A stretch of 15,782 bases of DNA, from NCBI GenBank assembly GCA_030043455.1, contig JASHXQ010000231.1, forward strand, positions 1 to 15,782. Direction: 5' to 3'. The DNA is from Nitrososphaerales archaeon (lineage in GTDB: Archaea; Thermoproteota; Nitrososphaeria; Nitrososphaerales; CADDZS01). The notes under the pieces were generated by a model. It was given only the letters and a program-made list of their open reading frames with translations. It made no database searches and had not been told where the DNA came from. Position 1 is the first letter of the stretch. Each line of letters opens with the position of its first letter. This document shows positions 6,722-11,988 of the stretch, one piece after another. A program made the position numbers and the translations under genes.

Positions 6722-6886
6722 TCATCGGCCGTCCCGAGTCACCAATCTACTTCTTTCGTCAATAAAGCGTCTGATCGCGTCGTTGACAATTTCTGCGCGG
6801 CTTCTATAACCCAGTTCAGATGCATACGCATCCAACTTTTCTGCCAATTCCGAAGGAATCTTCACTGTCCTGTATTCTGCTCGCAT
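6722..6886 (-). CDS. Ribbon-helix-helix (CopG-like) protein, 54 aa
   Basis: Hand translation from ATG 6886 gives 54 residues ending at TGA 6722. The layout is that of a minimal ribbon-helix-helix DNA-binding protein: a short strand (RTVKIPSEL, residues 6-14), helix 1 (AEKLDAYASEL, 15-25), the GYRSRAEIV turn (26-34) and helix 2 (NDAIRRFIDERS). These proteins bind DNA as dimers through the strand and often repress their own operon or act as antitoxins. No toxin-like gene adjoins it on this strand, so it is more likely a stand-alone regulator. An in-frame TGA upstream fixes the ATG, and AATTTTAAC about 25 bases upstream fits a leaderless start. It follows the membrane-protein gene at 6966 on the same strand, behind an oligo-T stretch. 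Confidence 0.75.
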   Translation of the reverse strand: MRAEYRTVKIPSELAEKLDAYASELGYRSRAEIVNDAIRRFIDERSRLVTRDGR

Positions 6887-6916
6887 CAGTGTTCATCTAA
6901 ATTGTTGTTAAAATTC

Positions 6917-6939
6917 AAAAAACTCAAAAAAAAGGAAAA
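6917..6939 (-). terminator. Oligo-T terminator behind the membrane-protein gene
   Basis: On the minus strand the 30-50 bases after the stop at 6966 read CTTTTCC, T8, GAG, T6. Runs of T like this stop archaeal RNA polymerase without a hairpin. It overlaps the promoter region of the following small RHH gene. Confidence 0.5.
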
Positions 6940-6965
6940 GGGAGTTGCCTCCCAATTTGTCGTCT

Positions 6966-7550
6966 TTACTTCTGTCTGGTCCGCAGAACGTATCCTAGTC
7001 CGCCCAGGATTGCCCCAATGACAGCTATCACGACAAAGCCGCCAATCCAGACTTCCAATCGACCAAGGTCCGTCACGTGTATTTGCAGGTCAGTGTATCC
7101 GAGACCACCCGCAGACACTGGAGTTGCGTCATAGCCCGCAATGTATCCCCCGTAAGTCATGAGAAGCATAGACACGGCGACGCCGATATTCATGAAAAGA
7201 TAGTGACCCCAGGCAAGCAGGTTGCTTAGACCATGATAGGGCTTTGCGAGGAGGCTTTCGATATAGAAGTAGAATATGGCTGTGACCGCCACTCCGACTA
7301 CTCCCACGACGAGGTAGAGGATGTAACCCGTGAACATCCAGGTACCACCACCCCCTGAAGCGATCACTCGCGCCGGGCTGAAGTAGGAGTTGATGCCCAG
7401 ATAAGATTGGGGCTCTGTGATGAGCAAAGTGACGATGGCTGCAACTAATCCTTGAGCCACCGCTGCCCAGATGAATCTACTTGACCATTTGCTTCCAACT
7501 ACTGTAGTTGGTTTCTCACTCTGTCTATACGTTTGCATGCATCCATTCAC
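6966..7550 (-). CDS. Four-helix membrane protein of unknown function
   Basis: The 194 residues carry four hydrophobic segments: about 28-46, 71-101, 107-138 and 167-189. An extracellular or loop stretch rich in Gly, Ser and Tyr precedes the last one, and a short basic tail (RTRQK) ends the protein. The third segment holds a histidine (LAWGHYLFMNIG), reminiscent of haem-binding subunits of oxidases, but one histidine is not enough to call it. A TATA-like box (GATATAG, 7575-7581) lies about 27 bases before GTG 7550, supporting a leaderless start there; ATG 7538 is the alternative. It is divergent from the HMA-like gene at 7735. I do not recognise the family. Confidence 0.7.
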   Translation of the reverse strand: MNGCMQTYRQSEKPTTVVGSKWSSRFIWAAVAQGLVAAIVTLLITEPQSYLGINSYFSPARVIASGGGGTWMFTGYILYLVVGVVGVAVTAIFYFYIESLLAKPYHGLSNLLAWGHYLFMNIGVAVSMLLMTYGGYIAGYDATPVSAGGLGYTDLQIHVTDLGRLEVWIGGFVVIAVIGAILGGLGYVLRTRQK

Positions 7551-7694
7551 TTGTGAGTCATGAAAGAAGCTGCGCTATATCAAAGGGGCGTATTTTTTGG
7601 AATAATCTCCTCGTAAATGTTCAGAATCGAACAAGTCAGCTACGATGTTTTGGGATAGAGACATTTTCGTACGTTTTAGTACAACGAATACGGC

Positions 7695-7704
7695 TTCTAT
7701 AAGT
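7695..7704 (+). promoter_or_regulatory. TATA-like box for the HMA-like gene
   Basis: TTCTATAAGT is centred about 35 bases before ATG 7735, giving a leader of roughly 9 bases or less, as expected for an archaeal near-leaderless mRNA. Confidence 0.45.
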
Positions 7705-7734
7705 GGTGAATCGCAGAAATCAAGCTGAAGATCT

Positions 7735-7965
7735 ATGATGGTACAACCCAAGAAGGGCAAAGGTAGTGCTATTCTTCGAATTCAGAATAGCTCTGATGAT
7801 ATCAAACCGAATTATAGGAAGATTAAGACGTCTCTAGATGCACTCCCGGGAGTCTCGAACGTCTCCTTGAATGAAGTGACGAACATGGTCAAAGTGGAGT
7901 ACGATCCTGAACTCCTAACGTTGGAAGACATACGTAGTGCGATCGAATCTTCAAAAAAACTCTGA
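7735..7965 (+). CDS. HMA-fold protein lacking the metal-binding cysteines
   Basis: The 76 residues follow the heavy-metal-associated (HMA) ferredoxin-like pattern: beta-1 (GSAILRIQN, about 10-18), a helix (YRKIKTSLDAL), LPGVSNVSLNEVTNMVKVEY (about 38-57) for beta-2 and beta-3, then YDPELLTLEDIRSAIESS as the last helix. LPGV, the V-Y-DP pair and the closing I-x-x-AIE are classic. The GMTCxxC loop that binds Cu, Hg or Cd is replaced by NSSDDIKPN, and there is no cysteine anywhere, so it should not bind soft metals in the usual way. It may bind another ligand or a protein. ATG 7735 or 7738 is the start. The RHH protein follows 48 bp downstream and the two may be co-transcribed. Confidence 0.7.
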   Translation: MMVQPKKGKGSAILRIQNSSDDIKPNYRKIKTSLDALPGVSNVSLNEVTNMVKVEYDPELLTLEDIRSAIESSKKL

Positions 7966-7988
7966 GAAAGCTTAAGACCATTCGACGA

Positions 7989-8008
7989 AAAGGCGAAAAA
8001 ATGCCTTT
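7989..8008. repeat. Inverted repeat just before the RHH-fusion gene
   Basis: AAAGGC and GCCTTT flank eight bases and end six bases before ATG 8014. The site could be an operator for the ribbon-helix-helix protein encoded next, or a structure at the end of the HMA-like transcript. Confidence 0.3.
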
Positions 8009-8013
8009 CGTGG

Positions 8014-8583
8014 ATGCCTAAGACTGTAAAGCCAGTATCCGACCGGACCGTAACAAGATCCTTTCGAATTAGTGAGCGCGCTCTCAAATCCATCGAGGAC
8101 GAGGCGAAGAGGCAGAACGTCAATATCAGCACGATCATAAATCACCAGCTTGTCGCCTATTCCGACTTTGAGCGATACTTTAGACGGCTGGGGCTCATCA
8201 AAATCTCCTCCGCCACTTTTCAGAGATTACTCTCTGCAGGTTCAGACGGTGAAATCGCGAAGGCAGGACAGGAAGCCGGGTCAGATACGCCGAGATCTAT
8301 TATCCTTGCAAAGCACGGAGTCCTTAACCTCTCCACGGTAATTGATTTTCTAAACATGCTTTCAGAATTCGGAAACCAATTCGAATTCGGGCAGGTGGAG
8401 CAGGGAGGAAAGCAAATACTGACCTTGCTACATAATCTTGGGCCGAAGGGATCCATTTTCTTTCTGAACTACGCGAAGGCGCTGTTCCAATCGATAGATT
8501 ACATCCCGAAAATTTCGTACTCTGATCACTCAGTAGTATTTGAAGTTACTCCAGAAAAAGGTAAAGAAATTTCTTCCTTCTAA
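8014..8583 (+). CDS. Ribbon-helix-helix protein with conserved C-terminal domain
   Basis: Residues about 12-48 form a ribbon-helix-helix: RTVTRSFRISERALKSIEDE, then AKRQNVNISTIINHQLVAY. This DNA-binding strand-helix-helix continues into a second domain beginning FERYFRRLGLIKISSATFQ and ending in an alpha/beta part (FLNYAKALFQSIDYIPKISY, then HSVVFEV). From memory, proteins with this layout and the IKISSATF and HDLG-like landmarks occur in several copies in Nitrososphaeria genomes; I know no assigned function. The C-terminal domain may bind a ligand. The gene lies 48 bp behind the HMA-like gene on the same strand with an inverted repeat in the gap. Length of 189 residues seems complete. Confidence 0.75.
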   Translation: MPKTVKPVSDRTVTRSFRISERALKSIEDEAKRQNVNISTIINHQLVAYSDFERYFRRLGLIKISSATFQRLLSAGSDGEIAKAGQEAGSDTPRSIILAKHGVLNLSTVIDFLNMLSEFGNQFEFGQVEQGGKQILTLLHNLGPKGSIFFLNYAKALFQSIDYIPKISYSDHSVVFEVTPEKGKEISSF

Positions 8584-8634
8584 CTGATGGTCAGAGGAAT
8601 ACTCTTCAATCATCAAATAGAAGGACGGCAGAAT

Positions 8635-9759
8635 TTATCTCGCTAAATTCGAGACCAGTGAGCTAAAGTATGACGGCAGACCGTCGTAGGGATTGCAGGC
8701 GCTGACGCTCTGCCCGGTGCACAGGTCAGTCATGTAGATCCAGCCCGCGTAACTTGTCGATGAAAGCTCCTGAGTTGCATTGAGCCCGACGCCGATGCTG
8801 ATAGCGCCGTAACTGTTTCTGTTATATCCCATCGTAGCTCGCTGGAGCATTCCGGGAGACGGGCTGCCAAAGTTTTCGTAGATGATGAGGATATTCATTA
8901 TGCCATTGAGACTTGGAATGGAAGTGGATCCGGGATTTCCGACACTCAAGTTGAATCCAATGCTCGAGCTGTAATTCACGAGATCCTGATAGTACTGTTG
9001 CATAGTGCAACTCGACGAACAGCTACCCGTTCCGTTGAAATTCGCCATCTCGTCAAAAAAGATCCCATTTAACCCGGGATAGAAAGTGGAGTACTCGTGG
9101 ATCTGTTCTTCTACCGTGCTGACCGGAGTAGTGCCGTATCCCGTGGCCACGTAACCAATTACCGATATTCCTGCGAGGCGGAGTTGATCTATTCCTGTCA
9201 CCCACTGCGCAGCTGGATTGCTTACCGGTCCACTGTCAGGATTGATTATGGCGATCATCGGAACATCCGGATGGGCATTCTTTGCGGAGAACAACTCTGT
9301 CCAGGAATTATCCGACGGTGGGGTGTAGAGTGGCACGATAATTCCTCCCGTCGGAGTTCCAGTTACAGTTTGATTATCCGTGGTTCCAATTACGGAGTTG
9401 ATTTTTAGAACCCGGAACAGATTCATCGCGTTTTCCACTGATCCAGCGCTTGAACTCGTTTGATCAAGGGAACTCTTGGTGGACATTGAAATGCCGGTGC
9501 TTGCTACTGTAAATTGCGTGGCAGTGAATGAAGCAGAATTTCCTTGTAGTGAAGAAACAGTGTAATTAGCGGATGCCGAGCCGCTCGTGGATGTCGTTAT
9601 GGTATCAGTAAAGATCGCTTCGGCGACCGGAGACGATCCCGCCGTTCCAAACCCGGGGTAATAGCTGGAGAAGATCATGAGTCCGGTTAAGATCAAGATC
9701 ATTGCACAACCAATGCCTCGGACTCTAGATTTTTGAGAAGATTCCGAAGCGAATTTCAA
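8635..9759 (-). CDS. Secreted spherulin-4 family (GH135-like) protein
   Basis: The 374-residue protein begins with basic residues and a hydrophobic stretch (about 17-34), a signal peptide or membrane anchor, followed by a Ser/Thr-rich segment to about 135. From GGIIVPLYTPPSD (138-150) it matches spherulation-specific family 4, a TIM-barrel family whose fungal member Sph3 (GH135) cleaves galactosaminogalactan. Landmarks are MIAIINPDSGP (168-178), ISVIGYVATGYGT, GLNGIFFDEMAN (229-240) and ILIIYENFGSP. D236, E237 and E295 correspond in position to the acidic residues reported as important in Sph3. Two adjacent cysteine pairs (SCSSSC; CTGQSVSAC) fit an exported protein. It should act outside the cell on an amino-sugar polymer, but the substrate is inferred. 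The start is TTG 9759; a later start would lose the basic n-region. No close partner gene on this strand. Confidence 0.8.
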   Translation of the reverse strand: MKFASESSQKSRVRGIGCAMILILTGLMIFSSYYPGFGTAGSSPVAEAIFTDTITTSTSGSASANYTVSSLQGNSASFTATQFTVASTGISMSTKSSLDQTSSSAGSVENAMNLFRVLKINSVIGTTDNQTVTGTPTGGIIVPLYTPPSDNSWTELFSAKNAHPDVPMIAIINPDSGPVSNPAAQWVTGIDQLRLAGISVIGYVATGYGTTPVSTVEEQIHEYSTFYPGLNGIFFDEMANFNGTGSCSSSCTMQQYYQDLVNYSSSIGFNLSVGNPGSTSIPSLNGIMNILIIYENFGSPSPGMLQRATMGYNRNSYGAISIGVGLNATQELSSTSYAGWIYMTDLCTGQSVSACNPYDGLPSYFSSLVSNLAR

Positions 9760-9940
9760 CGCGAATTATCGGAATCCTGCTACGATCGCGAATCGGCTAT
9801 TTCATCGAGGAAATCTCTACTTTTGCAATTCCAAGAATTAGAGACGATATTGGACCTCGGCGCAATGCCAAACTGAGAACCGTTCATTTCCCGGACCGTC
9901 GCCACAAAAAATCTTCCAGAACCTCTTCATATGGTTTTTT

Positions 9941-9968
9941 TCCATAATTCCTCCTAGATCATTATGGA
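9941..9968. repeat. Nested inverted repeat
   Basis: TCCATAA (9941-9947) and TTATGGA (9962-9968) are perfect arms around 14 bases. The left arm can instead pair with ATGG at 9931-9934 across seven bases, so two mutually exclusive stems are possible. Confidence 0.3.
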
Positions 9969-9990
9969 ATTGAAAGAAAGTAATTGTGCA

Positions 9991-10003
9991 GAAAAAAGAA
10001 AAG
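9991..10003 (-). terminator. Oligo-T stretch behind the ABC-associated gene
   Basis: On the minus strand CTTTTCTTTTTTC lies about 160 bases past the stop at 10164. T-rich runs are the main termination signal in archaea; the long distance makes this less sure. Confidence 0.35.
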
Positions 10004-10163
10004 TCCCTATTGCTCTAAAAATAATTGCTTAAGCTTTGGTCGTCTGATTTCCTGAGAGAATCGAATAGTAAAATGGAACATCCAGCTTTCGCAATTGTCA
10101 GTTTCAGAATCCTAAGAATCCAAGCCTTTGCAAAGATTCGGAGAAACGTTCTTCCATCGATTA

Positions 10164-10727
10164 CTAATGCAGGAAACGAAATTTGCCTTCTCCATCTAGC
10201 TCTAGGAGACCCGTGGGAATTCCCCACTCGATTAACACAAGGTTAGTAGTCCTCGGATCAAATTCCCCCATCGCGTATTTCGATGAAACCCTCTGGGCAG
10301 CTTCTGCCGAGGTGACGGATTCTCTTTCCAAGAGTAATTCGATTGCGGACTTGAAGGGCTCAATGGCAGAGAGACCAGTCCTCAGAATTGTCATTTTTTC
10401 CGAAAATTCCGCTTTGATGAAGCGGATGCCCAATGGTGTAAGGATCAATCGGTTATCCGCCCTGGATGTCAATCCAAGCATCTTACCCGTGGCTAAAAGC
10501 AACAGGAATTCTGACGAACCCCGATAAAATCGCTGGGTCCTTCTTGACGAGATCGGAAGGGCAAAGCCGTTCTCTCCCAAGATTTCGCAGTACCCTATAA
10601 CATCTGCCAGCGTAGTGACGCTCGGCATCAGAGGATCGAATGTGGAAATTGACTTTAGCTCTCCTGCTCTACTTGTTACTTGCTCGCATTCCTGATCTTT
10701 CACTAGCTTGAAACTTGTGGCCTGCAT
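10164..10727 (-). CDS. Orphan ABC-ATPase-associated C-terminal domain protein
   Basis: The 187 residues match the AAA-associated C-terminal domain (PF09821 type) normally fused behind the ATPase of nitrate/sulfonate/taurine (NitT/TauT) ABC importers. Landmarks are PSVTTLADVIGYCEILGENG (35-54), a helical region ending in LGLTSRADNRLILTPLGIRF (84-103) which is the winged-helix-like core, FIKAEFSEKMTILRTGL, and a closing TNLVLIEWGIPTGLLELDGE segment. No Walker A or B motif, no signature motif and no permease gene are present, so it stands without its ATPase. It may act as a regulator or be a relic. ATG 10727 has no Shine-Dalgarno sequence; a TATA-like TTGGATAATAATTCC lies about 35-48 bases upstream. 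Divergent from the acidic-protein gene at 10933. Confidence 0.75.
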   Translation of the reverse strand: MQATSFKLVKDQECEQVTSRAGELKSISTFDPLMPSVTTLADVIGYCEILGENGFALPISSRRTQRFYRGSSEFLLLLATGKMLGLTSRADNRLILTPLGIRFIKAEFSEKMTILRTGLSAIEPFKSAIELLLERESVTSAEAAQRVSSKYAMGEFDPRTTNLVLIEWGIPTGLLELDGEGKFRFLH

Positions 10728-10758
10728 CGTATATCATCAACGAATGATTCGAAGTGTC

Positions 10759-10793
10759 TTGGAATTATTATCCAATTTCCAAAAAGATTCCAA
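10759..10793 (-). promoter_or_regulatory. Promoter region with TTCCAA repeats
   Basis: TTGGA and TCCAA flank ATTATTA at 10759-10775, overlapping the TATA-like box of the minus-strand gene. Immediately upstream TTCCAA recurs at 10777-10782 and 10788-10793, exactly 11 bases apart. The arrangement suggests a regulator site, though the sequence is AT-rich and the repeats short. Confidence 0.3.
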
Positions 10794-10932
10794 AATCTCT
10801 GAAAGATGGATACCAGAATCATGCTCAAACTCCCTGAAGGAAGTGCGTTACTGGTGCTAGGAACCGGTCGAATGAAAAATTGACCGCGGAAAAAATGTCT
10901 GTTCCTGAATACAGAAATAGGCCTTGTCTACG

Positions 10933-11199
10933 ATGTCAAGGCTGATAGTTACTGTGAGTATCCAAGAGGATGAAAATCCAGTGAGCAAGAAAAAGAAAGA
11001 CGAGCAGGAAAGTACAGAGACTGCGTCGGCTCAGGAACAGGAGCTGGACGTGAGCGATGACATTGATTCGGAAGGGGACTTGGGAGACAGTGAGGGCATG
11101 GCGCTGGATACCGAGGAAGAATCGGTTGACGACGTGCCCGAAAAAATTGATGATAGAAAAGCGGAAAAGAAAACCTACCCGGATGGTCGGGAATACTAG
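10933..11199 (+). CDS. Small acidic, probably disordered protein
   Basis: From ATG 10933 the product is 88 residues. After a short non-charged start (SRLIVTVSIQ) it becomes almost entirely polar: a SKKKKDEQE lysine patch, then long runs of Asp, Glu and Ser (LDVSDDIDSEGDLGDSEG, DTEEESVDDVPEK) and a basic end (DDRKAEKKTYPDGREY). It has no cysteine, no membrane segment and no recognisable fold. GTG 10981, ten bases after AGAGGA, is an equally good start and would give a 72-residue protein beginning at the lysine patch. Such proteins may bind basic partners or DNA-binding proteins; that is only a guess. Codon use does not look random and the frame ends cleanly, but the gene call itself is moderate. 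Confidence 0.55.
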   Translation: MSRLIVTVSIQEDENPVSKKKKDEQESTETASAQEQELDVSDDIDSEGDLGDSEGMALDTEEESVDDVPEKIDDRKAEKKTYPDGREY

Positions 11200-11233
11200 C
11201 TCTTAAACTGACATTTCATTCTCGTAGCCAGCT

Positions 11234-11254
11234 CGGAACATAGTCTGTGTTCCG
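11234..11254. repeat. Inverted repeat downstream of the acidic-protein gene
   Basis: CGGAACA and TGTTCCG are perfect 7-bp arms around seven bases, 35 bases past the stop at 11199. No T-run follows. It may be an RNA 3'-end stem or an operator for the next gene. Confidence 0.3.
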
Positions 11255-11265
11255 CCCTAAATATC

Positions 11266-11293
11266 TGACTGCCGGCAGGAAAGATGTATTATT
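11266..11293 (+). promoter_or_regulatory. Palindrome plus TATA-like box before the DDN-family gene
   Basis: TGACTGCCGGCAG (11266-11278) contains the 10-bp palindrome CTGCCGGCAG and is followed eight bases later by TATTATT (11287-11293). The same 13-mer, in the same orientation to its gene and also followed by TATTATT, lies before the antiporter at 5357-5369. A start near 11317 would give the DDN gene a leader of about 130 bases, so a second, nearer promoter (AAGTTAACTTT, about 11410) may serve it instead. Confidence 0.35.
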
Positions 11294-11445
11294 AATCCAA
11301 GACTGAAAATTGTTTCGTATATTGCAACCGGTATCGCAGCCCGTCAATTTGCGGATGAGGCAAGTCGATGTTCCAACGCCGGAACAGTGTCCGTCTAAAA
11401 CTAGACCAAAAGTTAACTTTTTTTCCTGAAACCGGATCTTACAGG

Positions 11446-11877
11446 ATGATTTCAAAAATGAGCGAAGATTTTAACGTTGGCGTAATAGCAGAGTTTCGCA
11501 AGAACCATGGAAAGGTGGGCGGTTACTTCGAAGGAGCTCCCGTATTGCTTATCCACAGCACCGGAGCCCGCACTGGAAAACCGCGACTCACTCCGGTGAT
11601 GTATCTCAAAGATGGCGACCGCTACTTGGTTTTTAGCTCCAAAGGCGGGGCCCCGACAAATCCTGACTGGTACTACAACCTCGTGGCGCATCCAGAGGCC
11701 AAGATCGAAGTAGGCGACAACACGATCGATGTACACGCGCAGGAGATGAAAGGTCCGGAGCACGACAGATTGTACGCCAAGCAAGTCTCGCTTTACCCCC
11801 AATTTGGAGAGTACCAGAGAAAGACCAAGCGCATTATTCCGGTAATCGCCCTCTCACCCAAGACCAAGACTAAATGA
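11446..11877 (+). CDS. DDN-family (F420/deazaflavin-dependent) nitroreductase-like protein
   Basis: From ATG 11446 the product is 143 residues, normal for the DDN/DUF385 family of split-beta-barrel flavin-type proteins that use F420. Family landmarks are VIAEFRKNHGKVGGYFEGAP (13-32), STGARTGKPRLTPVMYL (38-54), SSKGGAPTNPDWYYNLVAHP (64-83), and YPQFGEYQRKTKRIIPVIAL near the end. Members reduce enones, quinones or nitro compounds with F420H2; the physiological substrate is not predictable. Nitrososphaeria make F420, so the cofactor fits. ATG 11458 is a close alternative; a longer frame to 11368 has no family match and is probably leader. It converges with the surface-protein operon, 111 bp apart. 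Confidence 0.88.
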   Translation: MISKMSEDFNVGVIAEFRKNHGKVGGYFEGAPVLLIHSTGARTGKPRLTPVMYLKDGDRYLVFSSKGGAPTNPDWYYNLVAHPEAKIEVGDNTIDVHAQEMKGPEHDRLYAKQVSLYPQFGEYQRKTKRIIPVIALSPKTKTK

Positions 11878-11988
11878 GAAAGAGACGACCTGACCGACCA
11901 TCATCTGCGGATAGTCTACTCTAACACTGCGGAGCGATTCCGACGTCAGACTGGTCCGAGAAATTGAAATAAAATAAATGGAAGACTG

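Larger units (their letters stand above)
9760..10163. other. Gene-poor gap between spherulin-4 and ABC-associated genes
   Basis: No convincing gene is seen in these 404 bases; short frames here lack a start signal and recognisable sequence. It should hold the promoter of the spherulin-4 gene (left) and the 3' end of the gene at 10164. An interleaved inverted repeat (9931-9968) and a T-rich stretch on the minus strand (9991-10003) are the only structures noted. Confidence 0.6.

Noticed and set aside
6690..6760. Possible tRNA-like fold near GATTTCAAATTC
   Set aside because: The T-arm consensus GGTTCAAnnCC and a matching acceptor stem are absent, and most of the stretch is the end of the RHH gene.
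6698..7021. Plus-strand frame across the small RHH gene
   Set aside because: Its sequence is antisense to the RHH gene, the terminator and the end of the membrane-protein gene; the minus-strand readings have recognisable folds.
9780..9887. Minus-strand 35-residue frame from ATG 9887
   Set aside because: It has no Shine-Dalgarno sequence, no recognisable motif and lies in the probable promoter of the spherulin-4 gene.
2315..10768. GGAATTAT repeated in several intergenic regions (2315, 9943, 10761)
   Set aside because: An 8-mer of AT-rich sequence that also occurs inside the spherulin-4 gene; the count is near chance.
11216..11455. Minus-strand 79-residue frame upstream of the DDN-family gene
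   Set aside because: No fold, no ribosome site, and it covers the likely promoter and leader of the plus-strand gene.
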